From NCBI RefSeq assembly GCF_003254395.2, contig NC_037648.1, positions 9,860,009-9,924,008 of the forward strand: a DNA stretch of 64,000 bases, in the 5' to 3' direction. Origin of the DNA: Apis mellifera (Eukaryota; Arthropoda; Insecta; Hymenoptera; Apidae). Under the pieces are notes generated by a model that saw nothing but the letters and a program-made list of their open reading frames with translations, was not told the origin of the DNA and made no database searches. A program made the translations under genes and the position numbers. The stretch's first letter is position 1, and the number at the start of each line of letters is the position of its first letter. Shown piece by piece: positions 1-12,270 of the stretch.

Positions 1-314
1 TTTTTTACGTAAACTTTGTTTTTGTTTATGTAAATTGTGACTTTTTCTTCTTTTCAATTGTGATTCATCTTTATAAAGTGAAAGGTCAACTGTGGATAAG
101 ATATTAAAATTTCAATTTCATAAAATATTTTTATAAAATTTTAATAATATAAATAATAAACAAATAATAGTAAACTATATCTTTTATATTAATAACTTAA
201 TTAAATTTGATATAAAAGATAATATAATAAATTAAACATTATTGAATTATATTAAAAAATTTAAATAAAAATCCGATATTAGTAGGACATGATAATAAAT
301 AGCATATAAAAATA

Positions 315-2143
315 CTAACGTCCATCCGGATGTTCTTCTGTCACTCGAGGTTTTTCAGATACACCAGCTTCAACGTCAATTGCTCTTTTTAAAATGTTTT
401 CTGTACGTAATAATTCTATCTTTGTTAATTGAAATTTATTTTTATCAATTTTGTTTAAATTTAAATTTGTTAATATACAATCAAAATCTGAAATTTTAAA
501 AAAGAAAATAATATTATAAATTTACATTATTTAAAATAATAAATTTATTATATCATATAAATCAAGTGCACTCAATATTTATTAATTATATTTATAATTA
601 CAATTTTCATGAGATTACCTATGTAATCATAAAAATCTGGTGAATATATTTCTCCATTGTTTTTATCTTGAGAAAGCCAACGTATACGAATTTTCCTGCT
701 AGATTTATATATATTTTGCATTGCTTGACATACATAGAAACTTCCTTCTGCATTTCTCACAGCCAAAAATTCGTTTCTAATAATGAATATCAATAAAAGT
801 TAATATATATGATAAGATTATTAATTTTTTTATATTTATAATAAGAGTCAATGTAAAATATTATATTTATAAATGAAAATTTAATAAAAAATCCAAACTT
901 TTTATTATTATTCATCATTATATCATATTATACATATTTAAAATATATAAATCATACTTACTTATAGAATACTATAAGTTTATCATCAGAAGCTTTAGAT
1001 GGTGGTGGTTTATTTAAATTTTTCACAAGCAATGCAATTTCTGGTAATGGACTCTGATAAGGCTGTGTTTGAATTCGATTCCTTTTTGGTTTGCTTGCTC
1101 CATCTGATGTTGCTGACATTCCTTTCAAGTCTTTCAATTCTCTAGACTTTCTCTTATTTGCTTTTGGTGAACCAGTGACTTTTGTTTCAATTTTTGGTGG
1201 ATTACTTGCTTGTGATAATGCAGAACTATCTGCTATAAGTTTTGTGTTTTGAGTTATGGTTTTTGACTTCTGACTATCAGATTTTACTGACCCATCTTCT
1301 GACTTATGTGACGATAATTTTGTTTGTGAAGTGGTATTAATCGGAATTCCATCAGATTCTTTTGAACCATTATTTACAGGAGTCTTTTTTTCTTCAACTT
1401 TGTTTTGTAATTGTGGACATAATGCTAAAGTAACATTTATACATCCATATAGCTATATAAATATATTTTATGTTTTGTATTTACATGCAGTATAATGTTA
1501 ATGAATTCAACATGTTTTAAGTATAAATAAATAAATAATTTGAATTATTATATTTACTGATATATATAAAAATATTTGTAAAGTAATAAAATATCAATTA
1601 TATGAAATATATATTTAATCAAATATTTGATATAAAATTAATTAAATTAATAATTTAATTAATAAAATTTTATTACTAACCAGGAAAATCTAAATTAATA
1701 GATGTCATCTCTTGATCTGTTTGAACTTCTCTTTGTGAATCTTGTGTAGGATTATCTGGACTTAAATTATTATTTCTGTTAGATTCATTTTGCTTTATGG
1801 AAACAGATATATTTTGTTCTGTTTCAGTTTTCATAATCTCTACTCCATTAGGGATTAATTTATCCAAGTCTTCCTTTTCAGAATTACTGCTTACATAAGG
1901 TGGTGTTTGATATACAGAAGGTCTATGATCTTGTACTAAGCTTAAAGGTTGGCTTGATGGATGATTAGGTGGTTGTAATGTAACATAGCTTAATCCAGTT
2001 CCTGGTAAAGGCTTCATAGATGCTGGTTCTGATCCCGATACAACTTTTTGTGCCATTGCATTCATTGGAAGAATGGAATGGCTTGTAGAAGATGGGGAAG
2101 TACCTACTCCAGGTATTGTTGATTTTAAGGCCGACGCACTCAT
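315..2143 (-). CDS. Probable nuclear protein of unknown family, 418 aa, four coding exons
   Basis: Exons in transcript order are 2143-1681, 1424-962, 776-619 and 487-315 (stop TAG at 315-317). All introns are GT-AG and phases fit, giving 1257 nt. The N-terminal half is low-complexity and rich in S, P, T, N and Q. Then come basic clusters (KANKRKSRELK, KPKRNR) that look like nuclear localisation signals. The C-terminal ~130 residues form a compact, hydrophobic-patterned region (KLIVFYKNEFLAVRNAEG, RKIRIRWLSQD, DFYDYIDFDCILTNL) ending in a charged tail. This region resembles a small beta-rich (Tudor/BAH-like) reader fold, but that is only an impression; I do not recognise the family. The start is the first ATG, just after a probable 5'-UTR acceptor (AG at 2150-2151). 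A leader exon with a good donor after 2717 lies upstream. Gene structure is well supported; function is unknown. Confidence 0.8.
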
Positions 2144-2716
2144 TTTTCACTGATTAAATATATTTTTCTAAATACTTATAAAAAATCAATATCAATTTAA
2201 TAAAATCGATTATATATAAATATATATTTAAAATATAAATATATTAAAATATAAATAAATATATACATGCAAATAACTTTTGAAAAACTATTGCTTCATA
2301 ATGTTCTTTTTAATAATATGCTAACATTATTCATCAAAATATTAAAGAATATCAAACATAACTTAAAATAACTTAAAATAATGTTCATATTTTAACAATA
2401 CAAACAATGCTTTTCTTTTCATAGTTTGGTTATTGAAAGCAATGCAATAACAGATAGATAAAATTAAGCAAATTTATATGACAATATAAAAAACAAAATT
2501 ATAAAAAGAAAATATTGTAAAGAAAATATATATAAAATATAAAGAAAACGAGGAAGAATCTTAGAAGGAATTGAGGAATAGAAGGTGGCTAAAGAGGGAG
2601 GGGGTAATTAGAGGAGTAAACATAAACACGAAGGAAATTTTCGTTAGAATTAAATTTTACAAATATTTAGAGAAATAATATAATATTTCCAATTATAAGG
2701 ATTAACATATAATTAC

Positions 2717-3040
2717 CTTGACGTTATTACGTCTTGAATATGGATATATATTCCTTTGCTAAACTTGCACGGATAGTTGACCACTGCGCGTTAACACACG
2801 GTTAACTCATTTTCCCACACACTTTCTTTGCCGCGTGAATGCTTTTTCTCAGCTAACATTTCATTCGGTATACGCATAGCATAGTAGATTTATCAAAGAT
2901 ATCTACTTAACTTACCGAATTCTACAAAACAAAACGATAAAGACTTACGCGCTATAGAAAGCCGTGATTTTACCCGCACGAAAAAAACAGGAATGCCAGA
3001 CGTTAGATGGCGTCGGTTCTTGGACGCCATGTGTGGCGCA
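2717..3040 (-). promoter_or_regulatory. Probable 5' leader exon and promoter of the unknown minus-strand gene
   Basis: The minus strand has a donor (CAAG|GTAATT) after position 2717, matching an acceptor at 2150-2151 just before the ATG at 2143. The block to about 3040 is clearly less AT-rich than its surroundings. It carries GACGT/ACGTC half-sites at about 2729-2742 and a perfect 8-bp inverted repeat ATGGCGTC/GACGCCAT (3007-3014 and 3023-3030). Where transcription starts is not visible. Confidence 0.45.
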
Positions 3041-4226
3041 AACTTGATTTCATATTAATTCTGATTGGTTCATAATGATTGTTTAAAAATCTCTTTTATT
3101 CTAATTTTCTTAGAATATTAATTATATATAAGTATTTTTATATATTTAAAAAGATTCATTTGTTGAAATAGGTTCTTAATAAAAATTTTTTTGATTCTAA
3201 AAATAATGCATTTAGTAGTATTAATTTTATATTTTGTAAAAGTAAAAAATTATGAAAATTCATTGTCTTTTTTGATTTATCATAAATAATAATAATAATT
3301 ATATTTAAATTAAAAACAATTCATAATTTAAGTTTATAGTATACCTTTTTAATAAATAATAAATATATTAAATCATATATGAATATTCAAATCTTTTAAT
3401 AATAATTTTTTTATTCTACATAATTTACATATTATACTAGAAATTGAAATATATTAAGCATTATTTCTTAATTAATATCTTAAATTATAATATTTCTGTA
3501 GAGAATTATAATAATAAATTAATATATATAGTATATTAATTAATATGTATATTTTATTCATGTAATAACTTGAAATATTTTGAAAAATATATTTTAAATT
3601 TTTTTAAATAAATAATGCTACAATATAATTTTTAGAATAATTAATATTAAAATAAAATTGATATAATAATTAATATAATAATAAAAATTAGAATTATCAT
3701 TTCGAAATTAAGTTTAAATTAATAAGATTGTAAAAAATATACAATAATTTTTATTTATATTTTTTTTCACCAAACAAGTAATTAAAATTCAAATAACAGT
3801 AATTGCTATAAAATATATGATTCATTTCTTTATTCTTTACGTATTATATATGTTTCATTTTCATGTCGCAAGATTGAAAATGGCCTTAATTTATAATATA
3901 CTAAAATAAAAGAATAACATGAAAAATATTATTGTAAATTATTTGTAAATCTAATTAAAATAAAAATATATCTTTATTAATATAAAAATATAATTATAAA
4001 TTTCATTGTTTTATTTATTTTATAAATAAATTATGATAAATATGGAAAGAAAAAAATTATATCATAAAACATATTTATTACAAGTTTTACGTCATTACGA
4101 TTTAATAAATTATTTTTATTCTCTTATCTTTCAAATTTTGAAAATTTTGGAATTTTACTGTGATTAGAGTTTTCTTTGAAACAATTATGATATTTAGTTA
4201 TATACATCAACATGAACTGTATAAAA
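3041..4226. other. AT-rich intergenic spacer
   Basis: Very AT-rich sequence with no open frame, splice-linked coding segment or recognisable repeat family on either strand. It separates the unknown gene from ETFB. Nothing functional is visible. Confidence 0.6.
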
Positions 4227-4278
4227 TGTCCATAAAATTAACACGAAGTGCATGAAAATATGTCCATAAAATCAACAC
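4227..4278. repeat. Short direct repeat upstream of ETFB
   Basis: TGTCCATAAAATTAACAC (4227-4244) recurs as TGTCCATAAAATCAACAC (4261-4278), 17 of 18 bases identical, 34 bp apart start to start. It lies about 200-250 bp before the ETFB start codon, so it could be a paired regulatory site or a chance duplication. Confidence 0.5.
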
Positions 4279-4473
4279 ATATCAAAATATAAATGAACTT
4301 TAGACTATTTAGATTTATTAAATAATCAAAATATCAAACAGACCAATCAAATAGTAGTTTGACTATATATAAAAAAGATTGTACAGATTCTGTAAATATT
4401 TCAAGAGATATTATGAAAAGATAATTATATACTTTTATTTCGTATAATTTATCGATCTGTTTGTTAGTTAATA

Positions 4474-5578
4474 ATGGCACGAGCACTTGTAGGTGTAAAA
4501 AGAGTTATCGATTATGCAGTTAAGGTAATTAATAATATAAGTATAATAATAATATGTTAAAAAATATAATTTTAATAAGTTTCATAATAAGTTAAAATAA
4601 AAATCTAATTATTATATAATATATTATAATATGTATAATATATAATATAATATATATAATATAAAATATAAAAATAAATATAAAAATGTATTCTAGATTG
4701 AAATAATTGTAAATAATGTTTTTCATTTACATTTTGTAATATTATATTTTTATTTTATTTTATATTTTAGATTCGTGTTAAATCAGATAAAACAGGTGTT
4801 GTAACAGATGGAGTAAAACATGCAATGAATCCTTTTGATGAAATTGCAATTGAAGAAGCTATACGAATGAAAGAAAAGAAATTAGTACAAGAAATAATTG
4901 CAGTTTCATGTGGACCTCCACAATGTCAAGATGTGATAAGAACTGCCCTTGCAATGGGTGCTGATAAAGGAATTCATGTTGAAATATCTGGATCTGAATA
5001 TGAAACTTTACAACCTATTCATGTTTCTAAACTTATAGCCAAATTAGCTCAAGAAGAGAAAGCAGATTTAATTATTGTTGGAAAACAAGCTATAGATGAT
5101 GATAGCAATCAAACTGCACAAATGATTGGAGGTATTTTAGATTGGCCAACTGGAACATTTTGTAGTAAAGTAAGTTACAATATCAAATAATATTATTTAA
5201 AAATATATTTTAAGCAATATTAAAAACTATTTATTACAATATATATTCTATATTTTTTTGTAATAGATTGAAAAAAATAATGATGATTTAACTGTTACAC
5301 GTGAAGTTGATGGAGGTTTAGAGGTTGTTAAAATAAAAATGCCAACAGTTTTAAGTGCTGATCTACGACTTAATGAACCACGATATGCTACATTGCCAAA
5401 TATTATGAAAGCTAAGAAAAAACCAATTAAAAAAGTAACAGCAAAAGATCTTGGTGTAGATACTACAGCAAGAATTGAAATTTTATCAGTTGAAGAACCA
5501 CCAGTTAGACAAGCTGGAAGTATTGTACCAGATGTTGATACATTAATTGCAAAACTAAAGGAAAGTGGACATATATAA
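4474..5578 (+). CDS. ETFB: Electron transfer flavoprotein subunit beta, 253 aa
   Basis: Exons are 4474-4524, 4771-5169 and 5267-5578 (762 nt). The product is the mitochondrial-matrix partner of ETF-alpha; the heterodimer carries electrons from acyl-CoA dehydrogenases to ETF-ubiquinone oxidoreductase. The start MARALVGVKRVIDYAVK is the usual beta-subunit N-terminus. The NAD/FAD-binding-like fold follows (VSCGPPQCQDVIRTALAMGA, IIVGKQAIDDDSNQTAQM). The family signature block near the end reads ADLRLNEPRYATLPNIMKAK, followed by KKPIKK, the lysine-rich recognition loop that is methylated in mammals. Length matches the human protein (255 aa). As in other animals there is no obvious cleaved presequence. 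It converges on the UBASH3-like gene about 1.1 kb downstream. AATAAA polyadenylation hexamers occur from 5714. Confidence 0.97.
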
Positions 5579-6669
5579 TTATTAATACTGTTATAGAAAA
5601 GTTTGTTATATTATAAATATTTTATAATATTTTACATTTATATTTTTTACTAAATTTTGTTTTATATAAAAAAATTTTTTAAACATTATGAGGTATACTA
5701 TATATTATACTTTAATAAATTTTTTTCTATAGTAAATAAAATAGTAAATTCCTTCATGACATAACTGATATTTGTAATGAAATAACATTTTATATATTTC
5801 TTTGGTAAATAACATTTTTCTACATTGATTTTGTACTTCTATATCTCCACACATTATTCATGCCAACTATTATTTCATAGGTTTATACAATGTATGAAAA
5901 AATTTTGTTATTTACTGATTTTCATAATTTCCACTTAAATAGATTTTTTGTAACAATGAACTAAATTATTAAACATAAAAATAATATATTTTAAATCTAA
6001 ATTATACGTGCATTCATATATTTTATAAAAAACATTAGATATGATTTCATATTTTTTCATTATTTATGTATACATAATGTATACATAATATATGCAAAAT
6101 AAATTTAAAAACTTGAATAAATAATAGATTAATAATTTTCTGAATTTTTATAATTAAAGATAAAAAAAATTATAATATATCAAATTTCTTAATGTCATGA
6201 TTTTTTAAATATATTCTCTAAAACTTTGAATGTATTATTAATATTTTTCTATCAAATATTATAAATACTATATATCATATTACTAAAAACTTTCTAAACA
6301 TTCAGTACGAAATCTATGAAAGAATATATCTTTTTTTAAAATATCAATTCAAATTTTTCTTTTGAGACACATATTCTAAATTCTTTATAAAGAAGGTAGA
6401 ATTAAATGTCAATACCCGTATTTATTGCCCTATAAGTATTAATTTTTGTAATTATTGAATAGTTAACTGGCATATTTTATTATATTATAAATAACCCAAC
6501 CCAGAATATATAATTTTTTAATACGTTTTCTCTCTTTTTAATCTACTTTGTATAAATTAAATGTTACAAAAAAATTCATTGTATCTTTACAGTCTTTTAT
6601 GTTTAAGCAGTTTTTGTATGATAAAGGATAAAAAGAGAAAAAAACTGTATTTAAAATATTAATTATTTT
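5579..6669. other. Convergent 3'-UTR/intergenic interval between ETFB and UBASH3-like gene
   Basis: AT-rich, no coding potential. It must hold both 3' UTRs and polyadenylation sites. AATAAA is present on the plus strand at 5714-5719 and again about 20 bp further. No other element is seen. Confidence 0.6.
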
Positions 6670-8982
6670 TTACAATAATACCTTCCAATCAAATCTAGTA
6701 TTACTGGTATGGGTTATAGGTGGAAATGGAGGTGGATGAAGTTGCCAACCATCCAATTCTTCACGTGCTGTTAGACATGCTAAATATGGTACTCTCTGGG
6801 CTAATCTTGTAACTTCAGAAGCTGGTGGAACTCTCCCACCTGTTAATTGCCTAGTACAAGCTGCCAAAGAAGCAGCATGAGCTACTATTAAAATATTTCC
6901 TACTGTATTTTCAATAATTCGTTTGATTAATTCGTAACTTCGTTCATAATACTGAGCTGCATTTTCCTTTAATGGAAGTTCTTTTGCTTTAATAATTGGA
7001 TCATAACTTTTATCTATGTTAAAACCTGCTTTTATTAATTCTTCAGATGTCATCCAAACTGGAACACCATTTGGATACCATGCTAACCATTCTATAAGAC
7101 CTGGCTCTATTTTCATTGGAATATTCAAATCTAATCCTTTTAAGATATGAGCCAATGTTTGTATACATCTTAATGATGGAGATGTGAAAGCCACATCAAT
7201 TTTAATACTAGATGATTTCATAGCTTCTCCTACTAAACTTGCTTGCATTTCACCTACAGTTGTCAAAGGGCTATCATTTCGAAAATCCTGTATATTTCTT
7301 GATGGTATTTCTTTTGGCATATTTAAATCTCTACGAACATAAGATCCATTTGGTTCAAAACAGTAACGAATCCATGCTCCAAATGTAAAATCTACTCTTT
7401 CTCCATGGCGGCATATAAAAATTTGTCTTGAGAAACTTGGAGGTGCTTCAGAAGCCTCTATCTACATATGTAGATAAAAGATTAAAATTGGAATTTTTAT
7501 ATATAAATAAATAATAAATAATTAATATAATTTACTGGTTCATTAGTTGTTGCTACTCCATCAGGGCTGTCTACAGAATCACTTGATAATAATTCTGGTA
7601 ATTTACGAGTTAGAGGTATTTCTTCTTTTTCTAAAATTTCACTTTTATTGTCAGTAATTTGTATAGTAGTGTGTAAAGTCCATGAATCTGATTCAGCTGT
7701 ACGTTTTGTATGATTTAAAGGTAAATGACCTGAAATACCAGTTAACCAAGAGATACCTTCGACCCAACCATCTGTAGATGCACTACATGCCCCTTCTGGA
7801 ATGTAAATGTAATCTCCTACTCTTAATTCTAATTCATCATGTTCTCTAGGCATATGAGCATGTGTTACTTTATGTACATGTATGTTTTGTAATCTAGGAT
7901 CTCTAGAATATAATCTTAGTTCCCAATTAGTTGGACAAGTAAGTATTAATTTTTCTACCATTAAACGTAATTGTTGATATAAATTGCTAGGGAACTGATA
8001 AGCTAATGTCAAATGTAAAGATTTTACTTGAGGTTCTGCAGAAATTCCCAAACTTGAAAGTTTGTTTACATAATGAATAGCAACATTTTTCAGCCATTCT
8101 ACATTTGCTTTTTTAACAAATAAACCCATAAAATTAGGAGAAATATATGTTTCTAATTCAATATTATCTGATAACTCATTTTGGTTAATTACATTTTCAA
8201 GAGTATTTACCAACTCTTCAGTAGATTCATCTGGTGCCTATAAATAATATATTTATATTATTTTGTGATTTTTATTTACATCATATTATTAAGATAATTT
8301 CATACTCTAAAAAATGACACAAGTGTAATGTGTGGCATATAATTATGAGCTCCATTCCTTATAAGTTCTTTACTTTCAGACCAAAATCTCATTAGCTGTT
8401 CAGCTAATTCACCCGTAGGACAAGCATATAAAATATATTGTCTATGAGTATAAGTATCCAAAGTTGGATCTCTAACATGAGCTACTAGCCAATCAGATGC
8501 AAGTTGAACACCTCGATGCCCTGTAGCAGCTAATGCTTTCTCTCTATAAACAATACAATATCTATTTGAATTGTTATGATTTATATAGTTAGTAAAATAT
8601 TTTTAATTATATCTTGTATAATAATTATAGAAAATTTTTATAAAATTATATTTTTTTTATTTATTAAAAAAATAATGATAAAAAAATATATAATATATAA
8701 ATTACAATAATAAATATAAACAATCACGGTAGAACAAACATAGAAAGAAAACAATAGTGATACTTAATATTTGACAGCTGTTTGTTTACACTGAATGCAT
8801 TATAATCGTTTATAATTATTTATAGAATAATAAAAAGATATTGACAATCTTTTATAATTGTTGTATAATACTTACGCTCGATGTTTTGGAAAACCCAATT
8901 GTAAGAGTGTTTGTAATGGTGTTAAATGTTGTTTTAAAATTTTTGTTGGAGTTGGATTTTTCCGTGGCGGTAACGTCGCCAT
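6670..8982 (-). CDS. UBASH3: UBASH3/Sts-type protein: UBA, 2H phosphoesterase, SH3 and histidine-phosphatase domains, 612 aa
   Basis: Exons are 8982-8876, 8543-8306, 8237-7536 and 7461-6670 (1839 nt). Domain order is that of vertebrate UBASH3A/B (Sts-2/Sts-1) and a single fly orthologue. A UBA domain comes first (about 20-60, LQLGFPKHRAEKALAATG). A 2H phosphodiesterase-like domain follows with both H-x-T motifs (PHITLVSF near 108, LHLTLAYQF near 190). An SH3 domain spans about 250-297 (ELRVGDYIYIPE ... DGWVEGISWLTGISG). A C-terminal phosphoglycerate-mutase-type domain has the catalytic RHGE near 363 and the second histidine in ILIVAHAASLAA near 543. In vertebrates these proteins dephosphorylate tyrosine kinases such as Syk/ZAP-70 and bind ubiquitin and Cbl. 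In insects the histidine-phosphatase domain has also been linked to ecdysteroid-phosphate hydrolysis (from general knowledge of the family). The catalytic residues seen are intact, so an active enzyme is expected. Confidence 0.95.
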
Positions 8983-9106
8983 GACGGTACATTACATCTT
9001 ACTTACTTGCTACCAACATTGTTAAAAAAAATGCTTTATATATTTTTATATCGAATTAAAATATCGATTCGATTTTCAGATACAAGTTTTTAAATTTTTA
9101 ACTATT

Positions 9107-9341
9107 ATGAATAGTACTTCTATAACAATTTTTATATTTCAGACATTATTTAAGAATATTCTAAAATTTTCCAAAGTTTTATTTGATAAAGTTGCAAAAA
9201 AAAGTTTATTGTTAAATCAATTGTTCATTCTTGAAGATTTTTTGGAAGAATTTGCTTATAATAGGTAAATTGCATTTTTTATTGAAAAAAATTATACTAA
9301 TCTTAATATGTTCCAGCTATGTTTATAGCTATGCTTCATGA
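9107..9341 (+). CDS. Candidate small ORF, 53-60 aa, divergent from the UBASH3-like gene
   Basis: An ATG at 9107 opens a frame reading through a lysine/leucine-rich amphipathic stretch (LFKNILKFSKVLFDKVAKK) and an acidic one (LEDFLEEFAYN). A donor follows 9264 (AATAG|GTAAAT) and an acceptor precedes 9317 (TTCCAG|CTATG). Splicing would give 60 residues ending YVYSYAS; without splicing the frame stops after 53. The 52-nt intron is short for this genome. The ORF begins 124 bp from the UBASH3-like start codon on the opposite strand, a common divergent arrangement. No family is recognised, and in such AT-rich DNA a chance frame remains quite possible. Confidence 0.25.
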
Positions 9342-12270
9342 TAAGAATAATATAATAATATTTAATAATTGAAAAAAATAATACTATAATTTTTTTATAT
9401 TTTATTTTTTATAATATATTATCAATTATATATATATATATATATATATATCAATTTATATATCAATTTATATTTTAATTAATATTAGAAATAGATAAGT
9501 AATCATTTTATGATGAAATAAAATAAGTAATAAATTAAGTAAATGTATTTAATAAATATGCATCAATTATTTAAAAATTAATTAATTTAAAAAAAAAAAT
9601 AAAAACGAAAAAGAATAAGGAATAAAAATTTTTTATTTATATAATTGATATATGAAATTTATTATATATATAAGAATTATAATTTGAATAATTATATCTT
9701 TTATTTCTTTATATGCAACGCATACTTTGTAACAATTTTAAACAATATCATACAATTGATACATTATATAAAATTAGTAGAAAAACAATGATATGTTTAT
9801 ATATATTTATTCATTATAAATATTCTTTATGTACAATATTACAATAGAAAAATATTAAAAAAGATATTAAAATTTATTTGAATATTATTTGAAATATTTT
9901 GATTTTTATTTTTTATAAATATATCTCCAAATGTTGCAAATCTTTTTATTAATTAATTTTATATTAATAATTGAATTCCGCTAATTTCAATCCTTGCAAT
10001 AATATAATATTTTTTAAAAATTGTTTAAACGTATTATATAAAAAATTTTTTTAAATTTAAATTTATTTTTAAAATATACTATATATATAAAAATGTAATA
10101 TATAATTTTAATTATAAGTGATATTTATAAGTAATTATTCGCGTTATTTTTTAATTTTTTTTTTAAATTAATTGTTTTCACATTCAAAACATGAAATTTC
10201 CAATAATATCTAACAATTCTTATAATGTCATATAATTTCATTGAATATAAAGAAATTATAAATATTAAACAATGTGAAAAACACTCGTTAGACATAGATA
10301 ATATAGAAAAACGAAATTTTGTTTAGAAAGTGAATCAGATAATTTTTAAAATGCATTTCTCATGTTTTTTTTTTTTCATATATTAATCTATTTTCTTTGA
10401 CATTTCGATAAAGTTTCACTATAATTATATATATACATATTTGAGTCATAACGTTCAGATTATTTTATTTCATCATTACATTATTACATTTGTTTTAATG
10501 ATTTAATTCATTATATTTTAATTATACTAAATATTATTTTCATACTTGATTATAAAATTACTTCAATTTTAAGAAATAATTATGAATTATAGTTATTATC
10601 TTAAAATATATTATATGGTGTGATAAAAAGTACACGTTTGTGCCATTTTGTGTTATTTGCACACGAATGCAAAATTTATTGTTCGATTTTTATTTAGCCT
10701 TGCTTTTCCTTTCTTTTTTATTTCAATTTTCTTAATGTTAAATTCAATATCATCCGCATTTAAATAAATCAATATGTATCTTTTATATTTATGTCTTCAA
10801 AGAATCTCTTTAATTTTCGATATTTTAGCATAAATATTTCTTATTATAGAAGAAAATTGTTTATGAGAATTATTGATGCAATTATTGCACGTGGAAGCAT
10901 GAAGGTTGTAATTTCTATCATTTCCATTTTGAAATGATATATGAATCACTTTTAAATGTAAAAAGAAATATGAACAAAGTTGAAAAAGAATGTTTGGTTG
11001 ATTGTCACAAAATGACAGAATCAATCTTTCATCGATTAAACTGTATCTATTATTTTATTACTATATATATCATCTAATAAATTTTGACATGATATTTATT
11101 TATAATAAAATCAAACTTTTTTTAAATGATCAGAAAATTTTGTATTTTTTTTTCTGATCAATGATTTTTTATTTATAATTATATATTATATATATTTCTT
11201 TATTAACAAATTTATAATATATAATAAATAAATAAATTTTTTGACCAAGAAAGGTATAAAATAAAACGAAATCAAACTTACACTATTTTTAAAATTATTT
11301 TTAATGACCGATAAGAAAAGAAATGTCTGACTATTTATTTGTTACACAATTCGTTTGACTAGGTCAATTTTAAAAAATTTAGAAAAATACAAGAGAAAAT
11401 ATATAATATTTGCAAAAAATTTATTTTAAATGCATGATATAAATTAACGATATTTATTTCTGAATAAAATATGTATGGATTTTGACATAAGAATTTTTCA
11501 CATCATTCCTCGGATCGTACTATCGTCCATATTGTTAAGTTTCTTACATACAATAGTCCATACAATATGTTCATTGCTCAAAACAATTTTTAAAGTAAAT
11601 TCAAACAATTAAAAAAATATAAAAATATTTTATTTGTAACATAACATTATTTTCAATTAGAAATAAACTTTCTTAAACTTTTAAATCATTTAAATTTGTA
11701 TCATTTTATTATTCAATATAATATTTAATGTTTATTTCAAATTTCAATATATCTGTTTTGAGCAATGTTACGATATAGAAATTAAATGCTTGTTTCGTAT
11801 TGCATATTTCACTGACTAGGTACAATTTTTTGACTAGCACTATAGGAACCAGCGCTAATAAAAAAAAAAAAGTTAAAGAAACTGATAAATATATATTAAT
11901 ATATTAACTTCGAAAAATTCATTTTGACGAGTAGATAGATATTTATAAGTCTAATACTAAGGTTCCTTGAATTTTTGTCTACATTCTTGAATTACATAGG
12001 AAGGCACTATCAAATAGTGTACGTAAGAAACTCGGATATATTTTAAAAAACTGCATTTCGTTTAATCTAATTTTCAAATATTCTTCAAGAAACAGGTACT
12101 TTATTTTTTATTTTATTTTTATCCAAAAAAAAATATATATATATATATATAAGTAAAATTTATCAACGCACAAAATAAATCTTTGAAAAAAAAAAAAGAA
12201 AAATATACAAACTATTGCGTACAATTGTTTAATAAAAGAGAAGAAAAAATATTCCTATGGCAATGTTGAT
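9342..12270. other. AT-rich intergenic desert
   Basis: Nearly pure A/T sequence with homopolymers and a (TA)n run at about 9427-9450. Short open frames here (for example 10797-11024 minus) lack splice partners or family resemblance. No gene, RNA or repeat family is recognised. Confidence 0.55.

Noticed and set aside
10797..11024. 75-codon minus-strand frame in the AT-rich desert
   Set aside because: Isolated, no splice links, no recognised domain, and in A/T-dominated sequence.
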